45,699 nucleotides of DNA from Clostridia bacterium (GCA_017436605.1 JAFSCW010000086.1:1-45699); one strand, 5' to 3'; positions 32,772 to 42,064 are shown, numbered from the stretch's first letter. Numbers and translations are program-made. The notes: a model not told the origin generated them from the letters alone.

Positions 32772-34556
32772 TTACTTGCCAGTCGCAGCGGACTCGCCCG
32801 CGATACGGCCGAAGACGACGGTATCGGTCAGCGCGTTGCCGCCCAGACGGTTGGTGCCGTGGATGCCACCGGTAACCTCGCCCGCAGCGTACAGGTTCTC
32901 GATGATCTCGCCGTTCTCATTGTAAACGCGGCACAGGGTATCGATGCGCACGCCGCCCATGGTGTGATGGACAGTCGGGACGCGGGCGCCGGCATAGAAC
33001 GGGCCGTTGTCGATCGGCTGGCCGAACAGGGTACGGCCGAACTGGTCAGCCTGGCCCTCGAGCTCGCCGCCGATGCAGTACTTGTTGTACTCGTCGATGG
33101 TGGCCACGAGGTTCGCAGCGTCAACGCCCATGAGCGCAGCCAGCTCCTCGAGGGTGTCGGCCTTGACAGCGCGGCCGGCCTCGACCAGCTGGTTCGCGGT
33201 CTCGCCAAAGTTGTTGAGCTCATCGCCGGTCGGATAGGTGTCGGAGTCCATGACGATCCACATGAGCGCGTCTTCCTGAGCGAACAGGTCGCGGGTCATG
33301 TCGTCACGGCGGCCGCCCTCATCGCCATAGCGCAGGCCGGACTTGTTGACGAAGATACGGGAATCAACGCCGTGCTCGATGTTGCCGGACAGGGAGCCGG
33401 TCTTCGGATCGCCCAGCGGGAGGAGCTGGATGTTGCCCATCTGCACAAAGTCAGCCTGCAGCGCCTGGAGCATCTTCACGCCGTCGCCGGTCGCGCCTTC
33501 GTGGTTGGTGGAGAGAACCTTCTCATCCAGCGTGCCCCAGATCGCGTCATACGCCATACGCAGGGAAACGTTCTTGGCGAAGCCGCCGGTCGCGACGACA
33601 ACGCTCTTCGCATTGATGGTGATGGTGTTGCCGGTTTCGCCGGTGGCGATGATGCCGCAGGCGGCGCCGGTGTCATCGGTCAGGATCTTCTCGGCCTTGG
33701 TGTTGAGCATCAGGTCGATCTTGTCGGTCTTGTCGATGTACTTGGTGTAGGTGTCAAAGAAACCGGTACCAGCGACCATCGCCGGCTTCCAGGCGCGCGG
33801 CCACAGACCGCCGGAAACGGTGAAGACAGCCTCTTCGCCGAGCCATTCCATGCCCAGCTCCTTGGTCCACTGAATGGCGTCGTAGGCATTCTCAACCAGC
33901 GTCATGACCAGCTCCGGATCGCCCTGCCAGTCGCCGCCGTTGAGGGTCTGCCAGTAGTGCCAGTACACGGAGTCGTTCTGCTTGACGGCGAACTCGCTGC
34001 GGTCTTCCACAGCATTGACAGCGCCGCCCGCCAGGATGGTGTTGCCGCCAACCTTGGGCATCTTTTCCACGACGATAACGGACGCGCCATTCTGCTCCGC
34101 GGAGATCGCAGCAGCCAGGCCCGCGCCGCCCGCGCCGATGACCACGACGTCGGCTTCGAGGGTCTCGTCAGCAGCCTTCTCGACGACAACTTCCTTCTTC
34201 TCCATCAGCGCAGTGGTGTCCACGCCGCCATTTTCCAGCGCGTTCTTGACCGCGGCGAAGATCGCATCGGAGGTCAGGGTCGCACCGGCGACGGAATCCA
34301 CATTGATGGAATTGAGTTCGACCATCTGCGCCGGGATCTTCTCGCACGGGAGTTCGCAGATGCCGGGAGTGTCCTTGCACTCGTCGACGGTAACGGCCTT
34401 GATGGAGCCGTCGTCCGCCAGGGTGACGGTCACGGTCACAGCACCGACACCGCCGATCTGGGAGTCAGCCGTTCCGGTATAGCTGGTATCAGCCATGGCC
34501 AGGACAGCGGTCATCATGAGCGCGAGCGCCAGGATGACAGAAAGAATCTTCTTCAT
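32772..34556 (-). CDS. Secreted FMN/FAD flavoprotein reductase of the fumarate/urocanate reductase family
   Basis: The 594-residue protein would reduce an extracellular acceptor of the fumarate, urocanate or acrylate type. A signal peptide (MKKILSVILALALMMTAVLAMA) is followed by an FMN-binding domain with the flavinylation motif DSVAGAT, where Thr93 is the likely covalent FMN site for ApbE. FAD-binding VVVIGAGGAGLAAA begins near residue 137. Reductase-family segments MPKVGGNT, GGRRDDMTRD and HHTMGGVRID follow. No heme motif (CxxCH) is present, so FMN replaces heme as electron entry. ATG 34556 follows AAGGAGG. It has a MerR-type promoter, and the MerR gene is immediately upstream. The acceptor is unknown. 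Confidence 0.9.
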   Translation of the reverse strand: MKKILSVILALALMMTAVLAMADTSYTGTADSQIGGVGAVTVTVTLADDGSIKAVTVDECKDTPGICELPCEKIPAQMVELNSINVDSVAGATLTSDAIFAAVKNALENGGVDTTALMEKKEVVVEKAADETLEADVVVIGAGGAGLAAAISAEQNGASVIVVEKMPKVGGNTILAGGAVNAVEDRSEFAVKQNDSVYWHYWQTLNGGDWQGDPELVMTLVENAYDAIQWTKELGMEWLGEEAVFTVSGGLWPRAWKPAMVAGTGFFDTYTKYIDKTDKIDLMLNTKAEKILTDDTGAACGIIATGETGNTITINAKSVVVATGGFAKNVSLRMAYDAIWGTLDEKVLSTNHEGATGDGVKMLQALQADFVQMGNIQLLPLGDPKTGSLSGNIEHGVDSRIFVNKSGLRYGDEGGRRDDMTRDLFAQEDALMWIVMDSDTYPTGDELNNFGETANQLVEAGRAVKADTLEELAALMGVDAANLVATIDEYNKYCIGGELEGQADQFGRTLFGQPIDNGPFYAGARVPTVHHTMGGVRIDTLCRVYNENGEIIENLYAAGEVTGGIHGTNRLGGNALTDTVVFGRIAGESAATGK

Positions 34557-34580
34557 TAGGTTCTTCCTCCTTCTCATATT

Positions 34581-34604
34581 TGATTGATAGTTAACTATCA
34601 ATCA
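34581..34604. repeat. Perfect 24-bp palindrome at the flavoprotein transcript start
   Basis: The half-site TGATTGATAGTT at 34581-34592 is mirrored exactly by AACTATCAATCA at 34593-34604, with no loop. It begins about three bases after the predicted start of the flavoprotein transcript and precedes the ribosome site. A loopless palindrome fits a dimeric repressor site better than an RNA stem. Confidence 0.8.
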
Positions 34605-34613
34605 TCTTTGTGT

Positions 34614-34644
34614 AGTATACCACCCAAAGGAACTTTGGAAGCAA
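34614..34644 (-). promoter_or_regulatory. MerR-type promoter and operator of the flavoprotein gene
   Basis: On the minus strand TTGCTT (34639-34644) and TATACT (34614-34619) are separated by 19 bases, the over-long spacing typical of MerR-activated promoters. The spacer contains the perfect dyad CCAAAGTTCCTTTGG (34624-34638). The next gene upstream encodes a MerR protein. Spacing, dyad and neighbour all agree. Confidence 0.85.
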
Positions 34645-34678
34645 GTGGAATTTTTGCAGGATTTCCATCATTTTCCGC

Positions 34679-35476
34679 TCATTTGAAGTACATATAGGTC
34701 TCGTAATAGTGCCTGCGCCGCCCATCCCGGCAATCCACGACGATCATTCTGCCCCACATGGTCCCGCGCTGCGTGAAGCGATGATCCCGCGCAAAAGCAA
34801 GCAGCGGCTTGAAAATCACATCCGGCGTTTCATACTGCTCCTCTCCGCAGGTCACGACGGCATGCAGCGCCATACCGCCCGGTATTCTGACAATCATCCT
34901 GTCATCCGCCTCAAGGCCCAATTCTCTGGCCCGCGCGGCGGAGACAACCAGCGCCGGCACGGCTCTGTCCATGGTCTCCTCGCGGCAAATCGCCACGCTG
35001 ACCGCCGGCATGGCCTCCAGCCACTGCTGCATGACCTTCTGCTCGCTCTTGTTCAGCGGTATCCTGCTGCCTGAGCTGCTTTTCAGCATGATCATATCCT
35101 CTGCGCGGCGAATATCCACCATATTGGTGTGCTCAAGCCCGTCTTCAATGGTTTCAATCAGATCGTCAAGATCCCGCACCAGACCCTCATACTGCCTGAT
35201 CGCCCGCAGCGCATCGTCTCTGCGTTCCCGCATGCGCGCGGCAACCTCTTCGCCGCTCATGCCGTCGTCGCTGAACTGCTTGGCAATATCGCGCACAGGG
35301 ACGCCCATTGCGCGATACTTCCTGGTGCTGAAAAGACGGGTTACATCCGCCTCCTCGTAATAACGCCTTCCGCTTTCTTCCTTGGGCGTATTGATGATGC
35401 CCTCTTTTTCGTAAAAGTGCAGCGCGCTTGTGGTCATGCCCAGCACACGGGAAACATCGCCGATCGAATAGCGCAA
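34679..35476 (-). CDS. MerR-family regulator with a C-terminal sensor domain
   Basis: MerR dimers bend over-spaced promoters to activate them when a ligand binds. The winged helix is at residues 1-70 (YSIGDVSRVLGMTTSALHFYEKEG, then SGRRYY). A coiled coil spans about 75-115. The C-terminal 145 residues may be a GyrI/BmrR-like ligand domain (GGMALHAVVTCGEEQYETP, MWGRMIVVD); metal-sensor cysteines are absent, so an organic ligand is likelier. The start is TTG at 35476, six bases after GGAGGTG; the in-frame TTG 15 bases earlier overlaps that site. It is transcribed toward the flavoprotein gene from 35579-35607. Its probable target is the adjacent 19-bp-spacer promoter. Confidence 0.85.
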   Translation of the reverse strand: MRYSIGDVSRVLGMTTSALHFYEKEGIINTPKEESGRRYYEEADVTRLFSTRKYRAMGVPVRDIAKQFSDDGMSGEEVAARMRERRDDALRAIRQYEGLVRDLDDLIETIEDGLEHTNMVDIRRAEDMIMLKSSSGSRIPLNKSEQKVMQQWLEAMPAVSVAICREETMDRAVPALVVSAARARELGLEADDRMIVRIPGGMALHAVVTCGEEQYETPDVIFKPLLAFARDHRFTQRGTMWGRMIVVDCRDGRRRHYYETYMYFK

Positions 35477-35578
35477 AGGTGACACCTCCAAATCAAAAGC
35501 CGCTTTTGGTTTTTTCTTGAATATGCAGTATTCATGCGCAAAAGCTTCAAGCTCGTTACAAATTTCTCAACCAGCTTG

Positions 35579-35607
35579 ATTGTACACATTCCCTGCAAAA
35601 AGATCAA
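35579..35607 (-). promoter_or_regulatory. Promoter of the MerR gene
   Basis: On the minus strand TTGATC (35602-35607) and TACAAT (35579-35584) are 17 bases apart. The spacing is ordinary, so MerR activation of its own gene is not indicated. Confidence 0.65.
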
Positions 35608-35638
35608 GAATTGAAGGATAAATTGCACCGCAAATCCA

Positions 35639-35667
35639 AAGACAAAATCGTGCGGTTGTGCTATAAT
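35639..35667 (+). promoter_or_regulatory. Promoter of mnmG
   Basis: A perfect TATAAT (35662-35667) with a TGC extension is preceded at 17 bases by AAGACA (35639-35644). It lies about 35 bases before the mnmG start. Confidence 0.7.
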
Positions 35668-35701
35668 AGCGTTTGTTTATCGCTATCGCATGGAGGATCG
35701 T

Positions 35702-37582
35702 ATGGATCGATTTGATATTGTCGTGGTCGGCGCGGGACATGCCGGCTGCGAAGCGGCGCTCGCCTGCGCGAGGATGGGCCTGCATACGCTGCTGCTCACG
35801 CTCAACCTCGACGCCATCGCCCTAATGCCCTGCAACCCAGCCATCGGCGGCACGGGCAAGGGACATCTTGTCCGCGAAATCGACGCGCTCGGCGGCGAGA
35901 TGGGCCGTGCGATCGACGACACGTTCATCCAGTCCCGGATGCTGAACACCGGAAAGGGCCCGGCTGTCCATTCCCTGCGCGCGCAGGCGGACAAGCGCGC
36001 CTACCAGGAACGGATAAAAAAAGCGCTTTTCGCCGAGAAGAACCTCGAAGTCCGCCAGGGCGAATGCGGTGAATTCATCATGGAGGGCGATACGCTGACC
36101 GGCGTGCGCACGACGACCGGCGGCGAAATCGCATGCCGGGCAGCGGTCATCTGCTCCGGCGTGTATATGGACAGCCGGATCATCATCGGCGAAAGCAGCT
36201 GGCAGGGCGGCCCGCAGGGCCTGCTCGCCTCCGCGCATCTCGCCTCTGCCCTGCGGGCTCTTGGCATCGAGCTTCGCCGCTTCAAGACCGGCACGCCGCC
36301 GCGTATCGACGAAGCATCCATCGACTTTGACGAGATGGAGCCGCAGCCCGGCGACGACGAGATCACGCCGTTCTCCTTCATGACGGACGGCGCGATGGAA
36401 AACCGCGCCAGATGTTACCTGACCTACACCAACGAAGATACGCACCGCATTATCCGCGAAAACATTCATCGCGCGCCGATGTATCAGGGAACGATCAAGG
36501 GAACAGGCGCACGCTACTGCCCCTCCATCGAAGACAAGATTATGCGCTTTGCCGACAAGGACAGGCATCAGCTCTTCCTTGAGCCGGAGGGACTGGGTAC
36601 CAACGAATGGTATGTTCAGGGGCTTTCGACCTCGCTGCCCGAGGACGTGCAGATCACCATGCTGCATACCATTCCAGGCCTGCGCCGCGCGCGCGTGCTC
36701 CGGCTCGCCTATGCGATCGAGTACGAATGTATCGATCCCCTCCAGCTTCGCGCCGATCTTTCCCTTCGTGCCCTGAACGGGCTGTATTTTGCTGGCCAGA
36801 TCAACGGAACAAGCGGCTATGAAGAAGCCGGCGCGCAGGGCATTCTTGCAGGCATCAACGCCGCGCGCTATGTTCAGGGCAAGGAAAGCGTCATCCTCGG
36901 CCGCGATCAGGGCTATACCGGCGTGCTCGTCGACGACCTGACCACCAAGGGCACCAACGAACCCTACCGGATGATGACCAGCCGCTGCGAATACAGGCTG
37001 CTCCTGCGGCAGGATAACGCCGATCTTCGCCTGACGGAGATCGGTCATGCGGTCGGCCTCGCCTCGCGCGAGCGGCTTGAGCGCATGATGAAAAAGCGCA
37101 GCGATACCGAAGAAGCGATCGCACGCCTTAAAAAGACCTGGATCGGCAAAAGCGGCCAGCGCGACGCATGGCTGCTGGCCCATGGTCAGAGCGAAGCGGC
37201 CGGAAGCGTATGCGCCGCAGATCTGATCCGCCGACCGGGCATCTGCTATGCCGATCTCAGGGATATCGATCCCACCTGGACGCCGCTCGCGCGCGAAGTT
37301 GAACAGCAGGTGAATACCTTCCTGCGCTACGAAGGTTATCTCGAAAAGGAACGCAAACAGGTTGAAGCCTTCCGGAAGGCCGAAGACACGCTCCTGCCTC
37401 AGGGCTTTGATTATATGACCCTTGACGGCCTTCGCATCGAAGCGCGCCAGAAGCTGACCGCGCAGCAGCCGCGCTCACTGGGCGAGGCAGGACGCATCTC
37501 CGGCGTTTCTCCCGGCGACATCACGGTGCTGATGGTCTGGCTCGAAAAACTCAGCAGAGAAAAGAATATTCCTTCATCTTGA
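35702..37582 (+). CDS. mnmG: tRNA U34 carboxymethylaminomethyl-modifying enzyme MnmG (GidA)
   Basis: MnmG with MnmE builds the cmnm5 group on wobble uridine 34 of several tRNAs. The 626-residue protein has the FAD-binding start VVVGAGHAGCEAALA at residues 7-21, PAIGGTGKGHLVREIDALG near 45, the conserved GTPPRID near 200, and SRCEYRLLLRQDNADLRL near 425, all diagnostic. ATG 35702 follows GGAGGATCGT; a methionine four codons upstream lacks a ribosome site. It stands alone, without mnmE or rsmG, with its own promoter and a shared convergent terminator. Confidence 0.96.
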   Translation: MDRFDIVVVGAGHAGCEAALACARMGLHTLLLTLNLDAIALMPCNPAIGGTGKGHLVREIDALGGEMGRAIDDTFIQSRMLNTGKGPAVHSLRAQADKRAYQERIKKALFAEKNLEVRQGECGEFIMEGDTLTGVRTTTGGEIACRAAVICSGVYMDSRIIIGESSWQGGPQGLLASAHLASALRALGIELRRFKTGTPPRIDEASIDFDEMEPQPGDDEITPFSFMTDGAMENRARCYLTYTNEDTHRIIRENIHRAPMYQGTIKGTGARYCPSIEDKIMRFADKDRHQLFLEPEGLGTNEWYVQGLSTSLPEDVQITMLHTIPGLRRARVLRLAYAIEYECIDPLQLRADLSLRALNGLYFAGQINGTSGYEEAGAQGILAGINAARYVQGKESVILGRDQGYTGVLVDDLTTKGTNEPYRMMTSRCEYRLLLRQDNADLRLTEIGHAVGLASRERLERMMKKRSDTEEAIARLKKTWIGKSGQRDAWLLAHGQSEAAGSVCAADLIRRPGICYADLRDIDPTWTPLAREVEQQVNTFLRYEGYLEKERKQVEAFRKAEDTLLPQGFDYMTLDGLRIEARQKLTAQQPRSLGEAGRISGVSPGDITVLMVWLEKLSREKNIPSS

Positions 37583-37589
37583 GCATGCA

Positions 37590-37623
37590 AAAAGGATCCG
37601 CTTCATTAATCGCGGATCCTTTT
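37590..37623. terminator. Bidirectional terminator between mnmG and nhaC
   Basis: AAAAGGATCCGC (37590-37601) pairs with GCGGATCCTTTT (37612-37623) around a 10-base loop. The A and T runs on both flanks allow termination in both directions. Confidence 0.9.
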
Positions 37624-37650
37624 CATATACCTGTCCTTTACTTTTCTTAC

Positions 37651-38958
37651 TTATTTATTCTTGTGCGGAACCAGATAGATACTCACCAGCAGACTGACAA
37701 GCAGCAGATACGGATAGAAGAGATTGGGCATGATGTCAAACGCCGTCAGCGCAACACCCATCTCTGCCGCCGTAGAAATGGCGACCAGCATCTGCGCGCC
37801 ATAGGGAATCAGCCCCTGGAACACACAGGAGAAGCTGTCCAGAAGGCAGGCCGCCTTCTTCGGGGAAATGCCGTAATCTCTGGCCATCTCTCTGGCAATC
37901 GGATTGGCCATGACGATGGCGACCGTGTTGTTCGCCGTCGCAATATCCATCGCGCCGACAAGCACGCCCATGCCCAGCTGGCCGCCCTTATTGCCCTTGA
38001 ACAGGCGGCTGATAAAGGCAAGCAGCGCATCAAAGCCGCCATAAACGCGAATCAGCGCACACATCGCCGCAACAAGAATGGCGACCATGCTCGTTTCGAA
38101 CATGCCGCTCGCACCGGAGCCCATGCTCGAGAGCAGATTAACCGGCGCAGTCTGGCCCGTCGCCAGCATGATGAGCGCGCCGGAAGCGATGCCGCCCAGC
38201 AAGACGAGGAACACGTTCACGCCGGCAATGCCGCCAATCAGAACCAGCACATACGGAATGATCTGAACAAGATTATACTCCCCACCCAGCTCTGCCGGCT
38301 CGGACTGCATGGAAAGAAGCAGCAGCGCGATAACCGTGACCGCCGCAGCCGGAAGCGCAATCAGGAAATTACCCTTGAATTTATCCTGCATGGCGCAGCC
38401 CTGACCATTGCAGGCAGCGATGGTCGTATCAGAAATGAAAGAAAGATTGTCGCCGAACATCGCGCCGCCCATCACGGCGCCCACGCACAGCGGAACGGCA
38501 AAGCCGGCAGCCTGTGCGACCTCGACAGCGATCGGCGTGATCAGCGTGATCGTGCCGACAGAGGTGCCCATTGCCGTCGAAATAAAACAGGCAATCACAA
38601 AGAGCATAGCGACAGCAAACTGCGCAGGAATGATGGAGAGCATAAAATACGCCACGCTCTGCGCGCTGGAACGGCCAACCACGCCGACAAACGCACCCGC
38701 AACCAGGAAGATCAGCAGCATGGTGATGATGTTCTTATCGCCCACGCCCTGACCCATGATCTCCAGCTTCTCATCGAAGGAGAGGCTGCGATTCTGGAAG
38801 CAGGCTACCATGATCGCCACAAGGAAGGCAATGACGATCGGAACGTTGTAAAAGCCCATGTGGATCTTCATGACGTACTCAAAGATCAGACCAAGTCCCA
38901 GATACATCGCAAGAAAAACGCCGATGGGCAAAAGCGCGATGGGATTACCTTTTTTCAT
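37651..38958 (-). CDS. nhaC: Na+/H+ antiporter of the NhaC family
   Basis: NhaC-type proteins exchange sodium for protons or carry small organic acids or amino acids. The 435 residues form 10 or more membrane helices, with the family segment GDNLSFISDTTIAAC near residue 170 and SMGTSVGTITLI-like (here AMGTSVGTITLITPIAV) near 135. A second conserved segment, ATANNTVAIVMANPIA, lies near 340. Malate/lactate or amino-acid antiport occurs in relatives, so the substrate is uncertain. The ATG follows GGAGGAAAACAA. A promoter lies at 39021-39049, and a small AACGT/ACGTT dyad (39003-39017) lies at the transcript start. Confidence 0.88.
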   Translation of the reverse strand: MKKGNPIALLPIGVFLAMYLGLGLIFEYVMKIHMGFYNVPIVIAFLVAIMVACFQNRSLSFDEKLEIMGQGVGDKNIITMLLIFLVAGAFVGVVGRSSAQSVAYFMLSIIPAQFAVAMLFVIACFISTAMGTSVGTITLITPIAVEVAQAAGFAVPLCVGAVMGGAMFGDNLSFISDTTIAACNGQGCAMQDKFKGNFLIALPAAAVTVIALLLLSMQSEPAELGGEYNLVQIIPYVLVLIGGIAGVNVFLVLLGGIASGALIMLATGQTAPVNLLSSMGSGASGMFETSMVAILVAAMCALIRVYGGFDALLAFISRLFKGNKGGQLGMGVLVGAMDIATANNTVAIVMANPIAREMARDYGISPKKAACLLDSFSCVFQGLIPYGAQMLVAISTAAEMGVALTAFDIMPNLFYPYLLLVSLLVSIYLVPHKNK

Positions 38959-39020
38959 TTGTTTTCCTCCATACGGACGGCTTCAAAAGCATGATTTCTA
39001 TAACGTGCCAAACGTTCTTC

Positions 39021-39049
39021 AATGTACCACAGCGTCCATGAGAAGTCAA
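39021..39049 (-). promoter_or_regulatory. Promoter of nhaC
   Basis: On the minus strand TTGACT (39044-39049) and TACATT (39021-39026) are 17 bases apart, about 63 bases before the nhaC start. Confidence 0.7.
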
Positions 39050-39102
39050 GGCAGAACCGGCATTCATGTCAGAATATTCATCCTGTTTTATGCATAATCC
39101 GC

Positions 39103-39131
39103 TTGCAATATACCCCCATGGGGTATATAAT
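39103..39131 (+). promoter_or_regulatory. Copper-responsive promoter with CsoR operator
   Basis: TTGCAA (39103-39108) and a perfect TATAAT (39126-39131) are 17 bases apart. The spacer is filled by TATACCCCCATGGGGTATA (39109-39127), arms of eight bases around three, matching known CsoR operators. Bound CsoR would block polymerase until Cu(I) releases it. Confidence 0.92.
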
Positions 39132-39158
39132 GTTGTCATGAACAGAGGAGTGATGCAT

Positions 39159-39461
39159 ATGGAGAATAACACATGCTGCTGCCCCAAGACCAAGCACAGA
39201 TCCGAAAAAGAGCTGAAGGACCTGCTCAACCGGCTCAGCCGAATCGAAGGACAAATCCGCGGTATACGCGGAATGGTCGAACGGGACGCATACTGCACGG
39301 ACATTCTTACTCAGGTTGCCGCGGCCAATGCCGCGCTCGACAGCTTTTCCCGCGTCCTACTCAATAACCACATCCGTACCTGCGTCGCGCAGGATATCCG
39401 CGAAGGCAAGGACGAAACCGTAGACGAGCTGATCGCCACGCTGCAAAGGCTGATGAAATGA
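39159..39461 (+). CDS. csoR: Copper-sensing repressor CsoR
   Basis: CsoR is an all-helical repressor that leaves its operator when Cu(I) binds. The 100-residue protein has the typical RLSRIEGQIRGIRGMVE helix (residues 25-41). The Cu(I) ligand set Cys-His-Cys appears as C45 in DAYCTDIL, H70 in LLNNHIRTC and C74. The N-terminus carries extra cysteines (NTCCCPKTKH). ATG 39159 follows GAGGAG at good spacing; an ATG six bases upstream is less well placed. It is the first gene of the csoR-copA operon, and its operator lies in the promoter. Confidence 0.94.
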   Translation: MENNTCCCPKTKHRSEKELKDLLNRLSRIEGQIRGIRGMVERDAYCTDILTQVAAANAALDSFSRVLLNNHIRTCVAQDIREGKDETVDELIATLQRLMK

Positions 39462-39510
39462 CGTTTTCTTTATTTTATATTCTTGAAGATCCATCTGAAA
39501 GGAGTTTGCT

Positions 39511-42024
39511 ATGGTCCAATACAACGTAACGGGCATGAGCTGCGCAGCATGCAGCGCCCGCGTCGAAAAGGCCGTTTCCGCCGTGGAAGGCGTGACGAGC
39601 TGTTCGGTCAGTCTGCTGACCCATTCCATGGGCGTCGAAGGCACCGCCCCAAGCGCCGCCATTATCGCCGCCGTCGAAGCGGCTGGATACGGCGCCGCGC
39701 TCAGGGGAGAAAACGCAGCGTCCACCCCGGCATCCATGGACGAGGATGCGCTGCGGGACAGAGACACCCCCGTTCTGAAGCGCAGGCTCTTTGCCTCCCT
39801 CGGATTCCTGATCGTGCTCATGTATTTCTCCATGGGCCACATGATGTTTGGATGGCCGGTTCCGGCATTCTTTGACGGTAACCCCGTCGCGCTGGGTATC
39901 CTGCAGCTTCTGCTTTCCGCGATCGTGATGATCATCAACCAGAAGTTCTTCATCAACGGCTTCAAAGGACTTCTCCATCGCGCGCCGAATATGGATACGC
40001 TGGTCGCGCTCGGCTCCGGCGCTTCCTTTGTCTACAGCACCTATGCCCTCTTCGCCATGACCGGCGCGCAGGCGCGCGGCGATGCAGCGGGTGCAATGAG
40101 CTACATGCACGAATTCTACTTTGAATCCGCCGCAATGATCCTGGCGCTCATCACCGTGGGCAAGATGCTCGAGGCGCGCTCCAAGGGCAAGACAACCGAC
40201 GCGCTCAAGAGCCTCATGAAGCTCGCGCCGAAGACTGCGGTTCTCCTGCGTCAGGGTCAGGAGATTACCGTCTCCATCGATCAGGTTCGCAAAGGCGACG
40301 TATTTGTCGTTCGCCCCGGCGAAAATATCCCTGTCGACGGCGTCGTGCTCGAAGGCGAAAGCGCCGTGAACGAATCCGCCCTGACCGGTGAAAGCATCCC
40401 CGTGGATAAGACTGCAGGCGACTGTGTCTCTGCCGCGACGGTCAATCAGTCCGGTTTCCTGCGCTGCGAGGCCACGCGTGTCGGCGAGGATACGACGCTT
40501 TCCCAGATTGTCAAAATGGTATCCGACGCAGCAGCGACCAAAGCGCCGATCGCCAAGATTGCCGACCGTGTTTCCGGCGTATTCGTCCCTGCGGTCATCT
40601 CGATTGCAGTCATCACGACTGCCATCTGGCTTCTTGCCGGCCAAAGCATGGGCTTCGCCCTCGCCCGCGGCATCTCCGTGCTGGTCATCAGCTGCCCCTG
40701 CGCGCTGGGTCTGGCAACGCCGGTTGCGATCATGGTCGGCAATGGCCTGGGCGCCAAGAACGGCATTCTCTTCAAAACCGCCGTCTCGCTCGAGGAAACC
40801 GGCAGAACCGAGATCGTCGCGCTGGACAAAACCGGCACGATCACCCGCGGCGAACCCCGCGTGACCGACATTCTGCCGATCGGCACAGTCCGCGAGGACG
40901 AACTGCTGGCCTTTGCCGCCGCCCTTGAACAAAAAAGCGAGCATCCTCTCGCCCGCGCCGTGATGGCCTGCGCAAAGGAACGCGGCATACACGCCCGCGA
41001 GGTTTCCGAATTTAAAGCGCTGCCCGGAAACGGCCTGAGCGCAGCGCTGGACGGCGAAACGCTGACCGGCGGCAGCCTGCGGTTTATCTCATCGCTTTCC
41101 GACGTCTCCCCCGACGTTATCGCCAAGGCGGAGCAGCTCTCCGAAGAAGGCAAAACGCCTCTGCTTTTCGCCGCAGGCAAGCGCCTGATGGGCATCATCG
41201 CCGTCGCAGACGTCATCAAGGAGGACAGCCCCGCCGCCATCCGCGCCCTGCAGAATATGGGAATCCGCGTCGTCATGCTCACCGGCGACAACGAGCGTAC
41301 AGCCAGGGCCATCGGCAGGCAGGCGGGCGTGGATGAAGTCATCGCAGGCGTCCTGCCCGACGGCAAGGAAGCCGTTATCCGCAGGCTGAAGCTCAAGGGA
41401 AAGGTCGCCATGGTCGGCGACGGCATCAACGACGCGCCCGCGCTCACCCGCGCGGATATCGGCATCGCCATCGGCGCCGGCACGGACATTGCCATCGACG
41501 CAGCCGACGTCGTGCTGATGCACAGCAGACTGTCGGACGTTCCTGCCGCCATCCGCCTCAGCCGCGCGACGCTGAAAAACATTCACGAAAACCTCTTCTG
41601 GGCATTCTTCTATAACGTCATCGGTATTCCGCTGGCCGCAGGACTCTGGTATCCGCTCTTCGGCCTGAAGCTCAGCCCGATGTTCGGTGCGGCGGCGATG
41701 AGCCTATCGAGCTTCTGCGTGGTCACCAACGCCCTGAGACTGAATCTTTTTAAGCTGCACGATGCGGCAAAAGATAAAAAAATGAAAGCCAGAAAACGCA
41801 AGGAGGCAAAACCCATGGAAAAGACGATGAAAATCGAAGGCATGATGTGCAAGCACTGCGAAGCCCGCGTGAAGAAGACGCTTGAGAAGATCGAAGGCGT
41901 CGCCGAGGCTGTCGTCAGCCATACCGAAGGCACCGCTGTCCTCACCCTGTCTGCACCGGTTGAAAACGACGTGCTGCGCAAGGCGATCGAGGATCAGGAT
42001 TATACGGTGCTCGGCATCGAATGA
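39511..42024 (+). CDS. copA: Cu(I)-exporting P-type ATPase fused to a C-terminal CopZ-like domain
   Basis: CopA pumps Cu(I) out of the cell. The 837 residues contain an N-terminal heavy-metal domain (C11-A-A-C14), eight membrane helices with the copper-path motif CPC (C395, C397), the phosphorylation site DKTGT (D439), the HP motif in [10 protein letters not shown], and [10 protein letters not shown] in the hinge. After the last helices (about residue 755) a Lys-rich linker leads to a second heavy-metal domain (C780-K-H-C783) equivalent to the chaperone CopZ. An internal ribosome site and ATG at 41815 could release that domain separately. ATG 39511 follows AAAGGAG. A terminator follows at 42065. 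Confidence 0.95.
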   Translation: MVQYNVTGMSCAACSARVEKAVSAVEGVTSCSVSLLTHSMGVEGTAPSAAIIAAVEAAGYGAALRGENAASTPASMDEDALRDRDTPVLKRRLFASLGFLIVLMYFSMGHMMFGWPVPAFFDGNPVALGILQLLLSAIVMIINQKFFINGFKGLLHRAPNMDTLVALGSGASFVYSTYALFAMTGAQARGDAAGAMSYMHEFYFESAAMILALITVGKMLEARSKGKTTDALKSLMKLAPKTAVLLRQGQEITVSIDQVRKGDVFVVRPGENIPVDGVVLEGESAVNESALTGESIPVDKTAGDCVSAATVNQSGFLRCEATRVGEDTTLSQIVKMVSDAAATKAPIAKIADRVSGVFVPAVISIAVITTAIWLLAGQSMGFALARGISVLVISCPCALGLATPVAIMVGNGLGAKNGILFKTAVSLEETGRTEIVALDKTGTITRGEPRVTDILPIGTVREDELLAFAAALEQKSEHPLARAVMACAKERGIHAREVSEFKALPGNGLSAALDGETLTGGSLRFISSLSDVSPDVIAKAEQLSEEGKTPLLFAAGKRLMGIIAVADVIKEDSPAAIRALQNMGIRVVMLTGDNERTARAIGRQAGVDEVIAGVLPDGKEAVIRRLKLKGKVAMVGDGINDAPALTRADIGIAIGAGTDIAIDAADVVLMHSRLSDVPAAIRLSRATLKNIHENLFWAFFYNVIGIPLAAGLWYPLFGLKLSPMFGAAAMSLSSFCVVTNALRLNLFKLHDAAKDKKMKARKRKEAKPMEKTMKIEGMMCKHCEARVKKTLEKIEGVAEAVVSHTEGTAVLTLSAPVENDVLRKAIEDQDYTVLGIE
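41815..42024 (+). CDS. copZ: Possible free CopZ copper chaperone from an in-frame internal start
   Basis: An AAGGAGG ribosome site (41800-41806) lies eight bases before the in-frame ATG at 41815, inside copA codon 769. Translation from here gives a 69-residue protein starting [20 protein letters not shown], the exact size and layout of free CopZ chaperones, which carry Cu(I) to CopA and CsoR. The same codons are the C-terminal domain of CopA. The site is as good as those of real genes in this window. Whether it is used is inference. No separate copZ gene is visible nearby. Confidence 0.55.
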   Translation: MEKTMKIEGMMCKHCEARVKKTLEKIEGVAEAVVSHTEGTAVLTLSAPVENDVLRKAIEDQDYTVLGIE

Positions 42025-42034
42025 TCTTCTTTCA

Positions 42035-42063
42035 TTGACATTCTGCACAAACTCATTTAAACT
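42035..42063 (+). promoter_or_regulatory. Possible promoter of the COG2509 flavoprotein gene
   Basis: A perfect TTGACA (42035-42040) is followed after 17 bases by TAAACT (42058-42063), a weak -10. The start would fall inside the copA terminator hairpin, so these transcripts would not form it. Confidence 0.45.
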
Positions 42064-42064
42064 G

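Noticed and set aside
32073-34559. 828-codon open frame on the plus strand
   Set aside because: It runs antisense across the MATE gene, a terminator and the flavoprotein gene, which a real gene would not do.
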